A stretch of 35,327 bases of DNA from an uncultured Lachnospiraceae bacterium. GTDB lineage: Bacteria; Bacillota; Clostridia; Lachnospirales; Lachnospiraceae. The DNA lies in assembly GCA_947588005.1 (NCBI GenBank), contig CANPYE010000013.1, positions 1-35,327 of the forward strand. Reading direction: 5' to 3'. The notes beneath the pieces are model-generated. The model had not been told where the DNA came from. It ran no database searches and saw only the letters and a list, made by a program, of their open reading frames with translations. The first letter of the stretch is position 1; each line of letters starts with the position of its first letter. This document shows, piece by piece, positions 16,511 to 23,713 of this stretch. A program made the position numbers and the translations under genes.

Positions 16511-17542
16511 ATGAAGGCATTTATCACGGGAATTACAGGTATGGTGGGATCCCACCTCGCAGACTTTTTACTTGAGAACACAGATTGGGATATCGTCGGC
16601 GTATGTCGCTGGAGAAGTCCGATGGACAATGTAGAGCATCTGGTCGAGCGCGTAAACGCTGGGAACCGGGTGTTTTTTGATTATGCGGATCTGAACGATC
16701 AGATATCCCTGATAAGCGTCATTAGAAAGTATAAACCGGATTACATTTTTCATCTGGCGGCGCAAAGTTATCCTCTTACAAGCTTTACGATACCGATTGA
16801 TACATTGAATACGAATATTCTGGGGACATGCCGGTTGCTGGAGGCGGTGCATCTTGAGATGAAAGGTGACCAGTCGTATCATCCGGTTATCCATGTCTGT
16901 GCCTCGTCAGAGGTGTTCGGCAAGATACCTGCTGAAAAGAAGCCGGATACCGGGATCCATGAGGAATGTCCGTTCCATCCGGCATCCCCGTATGCGATTT
17001 CAAAGGTTGGGACGGATCTTCTGGGGAGATATTATGCAGAAGCATATGGAATGACAGTTATGACCACCAGGATGTTCACGCATACTGGGCCGCGGCGCGG
17101 AGATGTGTTCCATGAATCTACGTTTGCGAAGCAGATCGCAATGATCGAGAACGGACTGATCCCGCCGGTAGTACATGTGGGGAACCTGGATTCCCTGAGA
17201 ACGTACGCGGATGTCCGGGATGCAGTCAGGGCATACTATATGCTTGTGACGATGAATCCGATTGCAGGAGAATATTACAATATCGGTGGGCGATATACCT
17301 GTACGGTGGGCGATACATTACATACATTGATTAATATGTCGCCGATGAAGGACCAGATCACATATGAGGTTGACCCGGAAAGGCTGCGTCCGATCGATGC
17401 GGATCTGCAGGTGCCGGATTGCTCGAAATTCAAGGCTCATACAGGCTGGGAGCCAGAGATTCCATATGAGAAGACGATGGGGGATTTATTAGAATATTGG
17501 AGAGGAAGGATAGAACGGGGCGAAATGGTGTTAAATAGATAA
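16511..17542 (+). CDS. GDP-mannose/GDP-heptose 4,6-dehydratase-like SDR
   Basis: The 343-residue protein begins MKAFITGITGMVGSHLADFL and has the 4,6-dehydratase active site: C-A-S-S-E-V-F (131-136) supplies Ser and the acid-base Glu, and Y161-A-I-S-K165 the Tyr/Lys. THTGPRRGDVFHESTFAKQI and GNLDSLRTYADVRDAVRAYY are shared with GMD-like enzymes that act on GDP-linked sugars. It lacks the usual G-Q-D-G of classical GMD (it has G-M-V-G), and from memory resembles the Campylobacter GDP-heptose 4,6-dehydratases. With the HddA-like kinase upstream, GDP-manno-heptose is a plausible substrate; GDP-mannose is the alternative. GGAGGAG six bases before ATG 16511 decides this start over ATG 16496. Confidence 0.8.
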   Translation: MKAFITGITGMVGSHLADFLLENTDWDIVGVCRWRSPMDNVEHLVERVNAGNRVFFDYADLNDQISLISVIRKYKPDYIFHLAAQSYPLTSFTIPIDTLNTNILGTCRLLEAVHLEMKGDQSYHPVIHVCASSEVFGKIPAEKKPDTGIHEECPFHPASPYAISKVGTDLLGRYYAEAYGMTVMTTRMFTHTGPRRGDVFHESTFAKQIAMIENGLIPPVVHVGNLDSLRTYADVRDAVRAYYMLVTMNPIAGEYYNIGGRYTCTVGDTLHTLINMSPMKDQITYEVDPERLRPIDADLQVPDCSKFKAHTGWEPEIPYEKTMGDLLEYWRGRIERGEMVLNR

Positions 17543-17868
17543 AATTTCCATTAAGATTTTTGAGATGAAATATGATGTGATTTCTTATAAGATTTATCGC
17601 ATTGTAAAAGCAAATGAAGAACTAGAAGGAAGATAAAGATCATAAAAATTGCTGGAAGAAACAATCAAATAAAAAAACAGTCAAATATAAAATTGTAAGC
17701 ACATATCTAAAAAAATGAATTGTCAAGGCATTATTCGGAGTTTAGGGTGACTTTTGTACTACTTATGTAGAAATACTAGTAGGAAGATTTTATAACGGGA
17801 AAGGATGGAAGCAGTGTACATTGAAAATGTTACCGAAATATCCGTATGCAGATTATGGAGGCGACAAG
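17543..17868. other. AT-rich intergenic region, weak promoter candidate for the GDPD-cupin gene set
   Basis: About 325 bases of AT-rich sequence separate the nucleotide-sugar genes from the next operon. The best promoter-like pair is TTGTCA (17720-17725), 17 bases, TAGGGT (17743-17748), whose second box is poor. GGAGG at 17857-17861 serves the next gene. No terminator hairpin with a T run was found, so transcription may also enter from upstream. Confidence 0.35.
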
Positions 17869-18504
17869 ATGAACATTTTAGCTCATCGCGGTTACTGGCA
17901 CACAGAGATAGAACGAAATTCTCTGTCGGCATTGCGGACTGCATTGAAAAATGGTTTTGGGTTTGAATCCGATGTACGTGACTATAACGGGAAATTGGTT
18001 ATTTCCCACAACATCGCGGATGTATTTTCACCGGATGCCGAAGAAGTATTTCAATGCCTTGCCAAGAATAAGGACAGATACTGCTTTGCCATCAACATCA
18101 AAGCTGACGGCCTGAAGGATTTGTTGATGGAATATATTGCCCGTTACCGGATCACGAATTATTTCCTTTTCGATATGTCCATTCCTCAGATGATCGAGTT
18201 TGATGAAATGGGACTGCGCTGCTTCACCCGCCAGAGCGAGGTCGAACCGATACCCTGTATGTATGACCGGGCTGCGGGAGTGTGGATCGATGGCTTCTGG
18301 GGAACGTCCTGGATCACGGAGGAACTTCTGAAGGGACATATTGAGAATGGAAAGGAAGTCTGCATTGTCTCGCCCGATCTGCACGGCAGGAAAGATTATC
18401 AGGTATTCTGGGAACAGTTGAAAAATTACAGGATCGACTTTTCCAAGGTCATGCTCTGTACGGACCATCCGGACGAGGCAGGGGCCTTTTTTCATGCAGA
18501 CTGA
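17869..18504 (+). CDS. GDPD/PI-PLC-like phosphodiesterase
   Basis: The 211-residue protein has a glycerophosphodiester phosphodiesterase-like TIM barrel: AHRGYWHTE (H6, R7), NSLSALRTALKNGFGFESDV with E33 and D35, and LVISHN with the second catalytic H47. The classical N-I-E-I-K motif reads A-I-N-I-K-A-D (74-80), so the third metal-binding Glu is Asn76. No signal peptide is present, so it is cytoplasmic, unlike secreted GlpQ. GGAGG seven bases before ATG 17869 supports this start over the upstream TTG 17821. It starts a run of five overlapping or closely spaced genes with a HAD phosphatase, two nucleotidyltransferases and a cupin. A role in making or trimming a phosphodiester substituent is inference; the natural substrate is unknown. 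Confidence 0.75.
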   Translation: MNILAHRGYWHTEIERNSLSALRTALKNGFGFESDVRDYNGKLVISHNIADVFSPDAEEVFQCLAKNKDRYCFAINIKADGLKDLLMEYIARYRITNYFLFDMSIPQMIEFDEMGLRCFTRQSEVEPIPCMYDRAAGVWIDGFWGTSWITEELLKGHIENGKEVCIVSPDLHGRKDYQVFWEQLKNYRIDFSKVMLCTDHPDEAGAFFHAD

Positions 18505-18516
18505 TGGAGGTGCGCA

Positions 18517-19155
18517 GTGAAGATCAAAGCAGTGGTTTTTGACATGGACGGCGTCCTGATCGAGGCAAAGGACTGGCATTATGAGGCTTTGAATAAGGCC
18601 CTGAAGCTGTTTGGTTATGAGATCAGCCGATATGACCATCTGGTCACATACGACGGTCTGCCCACAGCAAAAAAGCTGGAGATGCTCAGCCTTGAAAAAG
18701 GGCTGCCAAGAGGTTTACATAAATTCATCAACGAGATGAAGCAAAAATACACAGTAGATATGGTCCACGCCCTGTGTGTACCCAGGTTTTTTCACGAGTA
18801 CGCACTCTCGAGGCTCAGCTCGGAAGGCTACCGCCTGGCCGTGGCATCCAATTCTATTCGTGACACAGTAAAACTTATGATGGATAAGGCCAGCCTAAGC
18901 CAATACCTGGAATTTTATTTAAGCAACCAGGATGTGACAAAGGGAAAGCCGGATCCGGAGATGTACAATGTTGCGATCGCAAGACTTGGCCTGACACCGC
19001 GGGAGGTCATGGTAGTGGAAGATAACCATAACGGCATCCAGGCGGCGACTGCGGCTGGGGCATGTGTCATGAAGGTGGACACGGTGTATGACGTGAATTA
19101 CGAGAACATACGGAAGCATATCAGGATGTTTGAGAGTAAGGAGGAGGCCGAATGA
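18517..19155 (+). CDS. HAD-family phosphatase (beta-phosphoglucomutase-like)
   Basis: The 212-residue protein shows all HAD motifs: VVFDMDGVL with nucleophile D9 and D11, VASNS with the motif II Ser, DVTKGKPDPEMY with the motif III Lys, and VVEDNHNG with the acidic pair. A helical cap (about residues 17-85) is of the subclass I type seen in beta-phosphoglucomutases and small sugar phosphate phosphatases. It does not resemble GmhB, the heptose bisphosphatase. The start is GTG 18517, with GGAGG at 18506-18510 six bases ahead. Its last four bases overlap the next start as ATGA, so translation is coupled. It most likely dephosphorylates or isomerises a small phosphorylated precursor used by the neighbouring nucleotidyltransferases. 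Confidence 0.85.
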   Translation: MKIKAVVFDMDGVLIEAKDWHYEALNKALKLFGYEISRYDHLVTYDGLPTAKKLEMLSLEKGLPRGLHKFINEMKQKYTVDMVHALCVPRFFHEYALSRLSSEGYRLAVASNSIRDTVKLMMDKASLSQYLEFYLSNQDVTKGKPDPEMYNVAIARLGLTPREVMVVEDNHNGIQAATAAGACVMKVDTVYDVNYENIRKHIRMFESKEEAE

Positions 19156-19886
19156 ACGTGATCATCCCGATAGCGGGAGCCAATAGGACTGCGGAGACGG
19201 AATACATCAAGAGCCTTCAGGAGATCGAGAGGAAGACGGTCATCCAGTATGCGTTCGAATCCCTGCAGGATGTAGAGGCAGAGCATTTCATAGTGGTCGT
19301 AAAGAGAGAGGATGTCAATACATACCACATCGACGATATTGTCCGGCTCCTTCGGCCCGGGGCAGATGTGGTAATCGCGGAAGGGCAGACAATGGGGGCA
19401 GCCTGCAGCTGCATGCTTGCTGTGGACAAGCTTGCCATGGATGAGCCGCTGCTGATCGTGGGGAGCGACCAGCTGCTGACGGTATCTGCTGAAAGGATTC
19501 TCTCGGAGTTCGAGGAAAAGGGTTATGACGGTGGCGTGGTCATTTTTGACGATGTGCATCCGCGGTGGTCTTTTGTGCGCCTGGATGAAAATGACCATGT
19601 GATCGAAGCGGCGGAGAAGCGTCCGATCAGCCGGAATGCGTCAGCCGGCTTTTACTATTTTAAGAAGGCTTCCTTTTTTATGGATGCGGCCGAAAGGATG
19701 ATTATGAAGAACGCCAGCGTCAACGGCAGCTTCTATATCTGCCCGGTATTCAACGAAATGATCCTGCAGCAGAAGGTCATAGGTACATACCGGATCGACA
19801 AGAACCAGTATTACAGCATGAGCCATGCGTCCGGAATGGAGGCGTACCGGACATATCTCAGGAACAGGGGAGGACAGGCCGAATGA
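19152..19886 (+). CDS. Divergent nucleotidyltransferase-fold protein, signature motif eroded
   Basis: This 244-residue protein aligns end to end with the nucleotidyltransferase at 20217: MNVIIPIAGANRTAETEY against MLNIVVPMAGRGSRFAKAGY, VVIAEGQTMGAACSCMLAV against the T-E-G-A-A-C-T-V-L-L region, LIVGSDQLL against M-I-A-N-S-D-Q-Y, and F-Y-I-C-P-V-F-N-E-M-I against F-Y-V-A-P-V-Y-N-E-M-I. The nucleotide-binding signature G-x-G-x-R-F and P-K-P are lost here (G-A-N-R-T and Y-I-K-S-L). The metal Asp of G-S-D-Q is kept. It could be inactive and act as a partner of its paralogue, or use another substrate. Both ends overlap neighbours by four bases (ATGA), so it is tightly co-translated. Confidence 0.75.
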   Translation: MNVIIPIAGANRTAETEYIKSLQEIERKTVIQYAFESLQDVEAEHFIVVVKREDVNTYHIDDIVRLLRPGADVVIAEGQTMGAACSCMLAVDKLAMDEPLLIVGSDQLLTVSAERILSEFEEKGYDGGVVIFDDVHPRWSFVRLDENDHVIEAAEKRPISRNASAGFYYFKKASFFMDAAERMIMKNASVNGSFYICPVFNEMILQQKVIGTYRIDKNQYYSMSHASGMEAYRTYLRNRGGQAE

Positions 19887-20212
19887 AGAAAGCAAGTCTA
19901 AAGGACATGGTAAAAGGCTGGTTTGTCGGTAACTTCGAGCCGAGCCTTTATAAGACGAATGATGTTGAGGTAGCTGTCAAGCGGTACCGCGCAGGGGACT
20001 ATGAGGCAGCGCATTACCATAAGATCGCCACGGAACTGACGGTAATCACCAGGGGAAGGGTACGGATGAACGGGACGGAGTACGGAGAGGGAGACATCAT
20101 CGTGATGGAACCGAGGGAGATTACGGATTTTGAAGCGGTTACAGATGCGGAGAATGTGGTGGTGAAAATCCCGGGCGCGAGTAATGACAAATATATCGTG
20201 GAGGAGGAATAG
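19883..20212 (+). CDS. Small single-domain cupin protein
   Basis: The 109-residue protein has a cupin barrel: YRAGDYEAAHYHKIATELTV gives the metal motif H44, H46 and E51, then GRVRMNGTEYGEGDIIVMEP matches the first-half Gly and Pro pattern, and a second motif region F-E-A-V-T-D-A-E-N-V-V-V-K follows. It is shorter than RmlC-type 3,5-epimerases (about 180 residues), so I do not call it an epimerase. Its start overlaps the upstream nucleotidyltransferase by four bases, and the next gene begins four bases after its stop. It may be a sugar-phosphate isomerase, a lyase or a binding protein in the pathway of its neighbours; sequence does not decide. Confidence 0.75.
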   Translation: MKKASLKDMVKGWFVGNFEPSLYKTNDVEVAVKRYRAGDYEAAHYHKIATELTVITRGRVRMNGTEYGEGDIIVMEPREITDFEAVTDAENVVVKIPGASNDKYIVEEE

Positions 20213-20216
20213 AGAT

Positions 20217-20951
20217 ATGTTGAACATAGTCGTACCCATGGCAGGCCGGGGGAGCCGGTTTGCGAAAGCGGGATACCAGCTTCCGAAGCCGTTGATCGAT
20301 GTCAACGGGATGCCAATGATAGAAGTCGTCACGAGGAACATCACACCTAAGTGTGCGCACAGGTTCATATATATCTGCCAGCAGGAACATCTGGAAAAAT
20401 ACGGGCTTGAGGAAAAACTCGAAAAGATAGCGCCGGGCTGTGCCGTGGTCACGGTGGATCATATCACGGAAGGTGCCGCCTGTACGGTGCTTTTGGCAGA
20501 GAAATATATTGACAACGACGATCCCATGATGATAGCGAACAGCGACCAGTATGTGGATACGGACATCAATGCTTATCTGGACAGGCTGGAAGATCACGAC
20601 GGCCTGATTATGACGATGCCCGCGAATGATCCGAAGTGGAGCTTTATCAAATACGACAGTCGAGGCTTGGTGACATTGGTACGTGAGAAGGAAGTCATTT
20701 CGGATCAGGCGACAGTGGGGATCTATAATTACAGGCATGGGAAAGATTTTGTGTACTATGCATATCAGATGATCAATAAGGACATCCGTGTGAACAATGA
20801 GTTTTATGTAGCGCCAGTCTACAATGAAATGATCGAGTCTGGAAAGAAGATTACATACTGCAACGTGGGAGAGAAGATGCACGGGCTGGGAACGCCGGAG
20901 GATCTGGAGAAATTTATGACTCTTTCCGATGAGCGGAATATTTATGTGTGA
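20217..20951 (+). CDS. Nucleotidyltransferase (NTP_transferase family)
   Basis: The 244-residue protein carries the full sugar/polyol nucleotidyltransferase signature VVPMAGRGSRFAKAGYQLPK near its N-terminus, with the metal-binding Asp in M-I-A-N-S-D-Q-Y and W-S-F-I-K-Y plus F-Y-V-A-P-V-Y-N-E-M downstream. The family activates phosphorylated sugars, polyols or other phosphates to NDP-derivatives. The GSRF form differs from the G-G-L-G-T-R-L form of HddC guanylyltransferases, so I do not call it HddC. GGAGGAGG at 20200-20207 supports ATG 20217 rather than the in-frame ATG 20184 inside the cupin gene. It ends the five-gene set and is followed by a strong terminator. Confidence 0.85.
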   Translation: MLNIVVPMAGRGSRFAKAGYQLPKPLIDVNGMPMIEVVTRNITPKCAHRFIYICQQEHLEKYGLEEKLEKIAPGCAVVTVDHITEGAACTVLLAEKYIDNDDPMMIANSDQYVDTDINAYLDRLEDHDGLIMTMPANDPKWSFIKYDSRGLVTLVREKEVISDQATVGIYNYRHGKDFVYYAYQMINKDIRVNNEFYVAPVYNEMIESGKKITYCNVGEKMHGLGTPEDLEKFMTLSDERNIYV

Positions 20952-21002
20952 TGTATAATGAAAAAATGGTGAGCAAAAATAATATTGTAAACTACCTGAT
21001 AG

Positions 21003-21041
21003 AAAGCCCCGGTGAAACGACAATTCTCTCCGGGGCTTTTT
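21003..21041 (+). terminator. Rho-independent terminator of the polysaccharide locus
   Basis: AAAGCCCCGG (21003-21012) pairs with CCGGGGCTTT (21030-21039) and is followed by further T. It lies 51 bases after the last nucleotidyltransferase gene and marks the end of the capsule locus. Confidence 0.9.
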
Positions 21042-21117
21042 CATCCGGTGACTTTCATTAAGCGGTATCAATTATCAGTCGTTTTTCTGAAATATTATAT
21101 TTTTTGCAGATTGCAGG

Positions 21118-21146
21118 TTGCCTCACTGTCATCCCTGTGCTATACT
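21118..21146 (+). promoter_or_regulatory. Sigma-A-type promoter for the Rpn-family remnant
   Basis: TTGCCT (21118-21123), 17 bases, TATACT (21141-21146). The pair lies about 120 bases ahead of the remnant start, just after the capsule terminator. Confidence 0.55.
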
Positions 21147-21267
21147 GAACCTGCTGGTATTTCATATATCTAAGAATCTGTTTTCATCCGGATTATTCTC
21201 CGGCGGATTCCATGCAGATGTACGATTTTTGAAAAGCAAGACAATGATAGCGCAGAGGAGGAGTTGT

Positions 21268-21730
21268 ATGGGTGTAATCAACACAGAAGTAAACGCGATG
21301 CTGGAGAGGCCGGCTGAACATCATCCCGGTCAGGGCGATTAAAGATCCGGAAAACTACAAAAGCTGTTTACAGCATATCTTTTATATGTTAAGATTTAAT
21401 GAGGATAAAGAGAAGCTGTATCATTATGTGAATACGCATAGAGAAGAACTGGACCGTATGGACAGTGTGGAAATATCAGCGGCGTTTGCGATGTTTGGGG
21501 AGCAGAAGCGGTTAAAGAAGCTGGTGAGCCGGCAGAAGAAGGAGATCAGTATGTGCAAGGCGATCGATGATCTGATACTGGATGGGGAGAAGCGCGGAGA
21601 AAAGCGTGGTCAGGAGCGACTGGCGCGTCTGATCGTTGTACTGTCGGAGAACCACAAGGATGACCTGATCATAAAAGCGGCTTCCGACAGAACCTTTCGG
21701 AGAAAGCTTTTTAAAGAATATAATCTATGA
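21268..21730 (+). pseudogene. Internally deleted Rpn-family (PD-(D/E)XK) nuclease/putative transposase
   Basis: A good ribosome site (GAGGAGGAG, 21254-21262) precedes ATG 21268 and the start MGVINTEVNAMLERP, which is typical of Rpn-type proteins in Lachnospiraceae as I recall them. After about 17 codons the frame runs out at 21342. In another frame, from about 21318, N-I-I-P-V-R-A-I-K-D-P-E-N-Y-K leads into the normal C-terminal part: ILYMLRFNEDKEKL-like helix, EISAAFAMFGEQ, then the K-R-G-E-K-R-G-Q-E-R-L tail and stop at 21728-21730. The central nuclease domain is missing, so this is an internal deletion plus frame change. The ATG at 21386 is internal and not a gene start. A terminator follows. 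Confidence 0.7.
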
Positions 21731-21739
21731 ATTGGAGAG

Positions 21740-21769
21740 ACCCTGCGGGAGATTCCGCAGGGTTTGTTT
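21740..21769 (+). terminator. Rho-independent terminator after the Rpn-family remnant
   Basis: ACCCTGCGG (21740-21748) pairs with CCGCAGGGT (21755-21763) around a six-base loop and is followed by TTGTTT. Confidence 0.85.
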
Positions 21770-21797
21770 ATTATTGGAAAACAGATCTGCCGTCATC

Positions 21798-21827
21798 TTT
21801 ACATCTTCTTCTCCACTGTGCTATACT
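21798..21827 (+). promoter_or_regulatory. Promoter of the Nif11-like small gene
   Basis: TTTACA (21798-21803), 18 bases, TATACT (21822-21827). The predicted transcript starts about 30 bases before the ATG, with GGAGG at 21850-21854 between. Confidence 0.65.
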
Positions 21828-21863
21828 AAAGCATACCTGTATGACCAATGGAGGATTCCGCAA

Positions 21864-22148
21864 ATGACAGTTTCCGAGTATCTCGACATTTTGCTTCAGA
21901 AAGCCCGCCGCGATCCGGTCCTTCGCGCCCGCCTTCTTGCCAGCCGCACCGCGCCCAATCCGGTCGCCGCCTTCTGCGCGGTCTGCCGCGATCAGGGGTT
22001 TCCGGTCTACGAAATGGACCTGATCGACGCGGGCGAGGCCTTTTACGCTGCCATCAGGCGCAGCACCAATGGCGGCGGCGAAAATTCTCCGGTACTGACC
22101 GGAGAGGACGACTTTTACGAGCTGTTTTTCGCGGCATTGGAAGCATAA
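21864..22148 (+). CDS. Nif11-like small protein
   Basis: This 94-residue acidic protein begins MTVSEYLDILLQKARRDPVL and continues R-A-R-L-L-A-S, then NPVAAFCAVCRDQGFPVYEM and D-L-I. The pattern of a helix with D-P-x-L-R, an L-L-A, and an A-x-x-x-G-F/Y-x-x-x-x-x-D/E-L segment resembles Nif11 domains, which occur as stand-alone proteins and as leader parts of some ribosomal peptide precursors. A Gly-rich turn (STNGGGENSP) follows, then an acidic Phe-rich tail. I chose ATG 21864 because GGAGG lies nine bases before it and a promoter lies just upstream; the longer frame from 21732 crosses the terminator. No modifying enzyme is near, so a peptide product is only a possibility. Confidence 0.65.
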   Translation: MTVSEYLDILLQKARRDPVLRARLLASRTAPNPVAAFCAVCRDQGFPVYEMDLIDAGEAFYAAIRRSTNGGGENSPVLTGEDDFYELFFAALEA

Positions 22149-22256
22149 AATTCAGCTTAAGAAAACCTACCGTTTTCGTCACAAAATCTTAAATAGCAAT
22201 CCCCCTGCCTCTATGCTATGATTAAAATAATCAAAATCATGGGAGACTTATTTAGC

Positions 22257-23573
22257 ATGGCAAAAAAGTTCAGGAGATTATGTGCGCTTGCGTTATCCGC
22301 ACTTTATCTGACAGCGGCTGCGGCGATGAGCGCGGATGCGGCTGCCCGGCAGTACGGTCCGCTGGGACCGTTGGGACCATTGGGACCGGTTGTTCCCCAG
22401 ACGATCCGCACGGATGTACCGGCTCCGGAGGGGGAGCTTCGGGGCGTCTGGGTTTCTTATCTGATCTGGGATAAGCTTCCAGCGGACAGGGCGTCCTTCC
22501 AGCGGGGCGTCGATGAGATACTGGATAACTGCGTGTCATGGGGGATGAACGCGGTGTTCGTCCATGTCCGGTCCCACGGCGACGCCATGTATCCGTCGGA
22601 GATCTATCCCTGGTCCAAGTTCGCAAGCGGCTCGCAGGGCGCCGGCGTTCAGGGGCGGGATCCCGGCTACGATCCGCTGGCGTATTTTGTAAAAGCCGCG
22701 CATGACAGGGGTCTTAAGTTCCATGCCTGGTTTAATCCGTACCGGATCACCGGCTACCTGATGAACTGGTCCGAGGTGTCCAGTCTAAGTCCGGCAAAGC
22801 GCTGGATGAGCGACGCAGACGCGGGCAACGACCGGAACGTTCTTTGCCACGACGGCGCGTATTATTACAATCCGGCCTCCGAGGAAGTCAGGCAGATGGT
22901 GGTAAACGGCGTGATGGAGGTCGTGCGGGGCTACGATGTGGACGGAGTCCATTTTGACGATTATTTCTATCCGGAACTGGATGATACGGTGGAGGGCAGG
23001 CAGTTCGACCTTCCCGAATATAAGGCCAGCGGAAGCAGCCTTCCGGCCGCGCAGTGGCGCCGTAACCAGGTCAGCGACCTGGTCAGCCGCGTATACCGGG
23101 CGATCAAAGCCGAGAAGCCGCAGGTGGAATTTGGCATCAGCCCGCAGGGCTATGTGGAGCATTTGCGAAGCGACAATAAGCTGTTTGTGGATATCGACCG
23201 GTGGATGAGCGAGGACGGGTTCATTGATTATATCATGCCGCAGCTGTACTGGGGGTTCGAGACGAAGACGTCGGCCGGCGCGCCCGCGCCCTACGCCTTT
23301 ATGCAGAATCTGACGACCTGGCGGAATCTGAGACAGAAGGGCAATGTAAAGCTGTATCTGGGGCTTGGCCTTTACCGGGCCGGTACGAATGTGACCGACT
23401 ATACCGGAGTGTCCGAGTGGCTGCGGCGCAGCGACATCATTGGGCGTCAGGTTGTGGAAGGCCGTCTTGCCGGAGATGTGTCCGGGTACTGCTTCTATAG
23501 CTATGATTCCTTCCTCCAGCCGGAAGCGCAGGCCGAGGCAGCGAATCTTCTGCCGCTGCTCAGGCAGAGATAA
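22257..23573 (+). CDS. Secreted glycosyl hydrolase-like protein (GHL10/DUF187 family)
   Basis: The 438-residue protein has a signal peptide (basic start, hydrophobic core LCALALSALYLTAAAAM, cleavage probably near A-D-A-A-A). A short repeat Y-G-P-L-G-P-L-G-P-L-G-P follows. The main domain begins ELRGVWVSYLIWDKLPAD and shows the marks of GHL10-type proteins: MNAVFVHVRSHGDAMYPS, LKFHAWFNPYRI, GVHFDDYFYPE and FIDYIMPQLYWGF. This is a TIM barrel related to family 10 glycosidases and to YngK of Bacillus, probably acting on wall or surface glycans. ATG 22257 puts the signal peptide at the very N-terminus; GGGAG lies eleven bases ahead. ATG 22218 would put 13 residues before it. Confidence 0.85.
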   Translation: MAKKFRRLCALALSALYLTAAAAMSADAAARQYGPLGPLGPLGPVVPQTIRTDVPAPEGELRGVWVSYLIWDKLPADRASFQRGVDEILDNCVSWGMNAVFVHVRSHGDAMYPSEIYPWSKFASGSQGAGVQGRDPGYDPLAYFVKAAHDRGLKFHAWFNPYRITGYLMNWSEVSSLSPAKRWMSDADAGNDRNVLCHDGAYYYNPASEEVRQMVVNGVMEVVRGYDVDGVHFDDYFYPELDDTVEGRQFDLPEYKASGSSLPAAQWRRNQVSDLVSRVYRAIKAEKPQVEFGISPQGYVEHLRSDNKLFVDIDRWMSEDGFIDYIMPQLYWGFETKTSAGAPAPYAFMQNLTTWRNLRQKGNVKLYLGLGLYRAGTNVTDYTGVSEWLRRSDIIGRQVVEGRLAGDVSGYCFYSYDSFLQPEAQAEAANLLPLLRQR

Positions 23574-23648
23574 TCGCACCGCTGCCGGGCGATATCTCTC
23601 AGGGCAGCGCTTAAATCGCGGTTTCGTTCAAATGAATGGAAGAAATAG

Positions 23649-23677
23649 TGGAAATATATGACAAAATGGTGTATACT
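23649..23677 (+). promoter_or_regulatory. Candidate promoter of the SH3 lipoprotein gene
   Basis: TGGAAA (23649-23654), 17 bases, TATACT (23672-23677), about 36 bases ahead of the start codon. The -35 box is imperfect. Confidence 0.5.
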
Positions 23678-23713
23678 GTTTCTGGAGAAGCTACAAGATA
23701 TGGAGGGTTGGCG

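Noticed and set aside
15394-16629. A 411-codon minus-strand open frame
   Set aside because: Shadow of the SDR gene at 15454, crossing the following intergenic region; no ribosome site or domain.
20139-21071. A 310-codon minus-strand open frame
   Set aside because: Shadow of the nucleotidyltransferase; it also runs through the clear capsule terminator.
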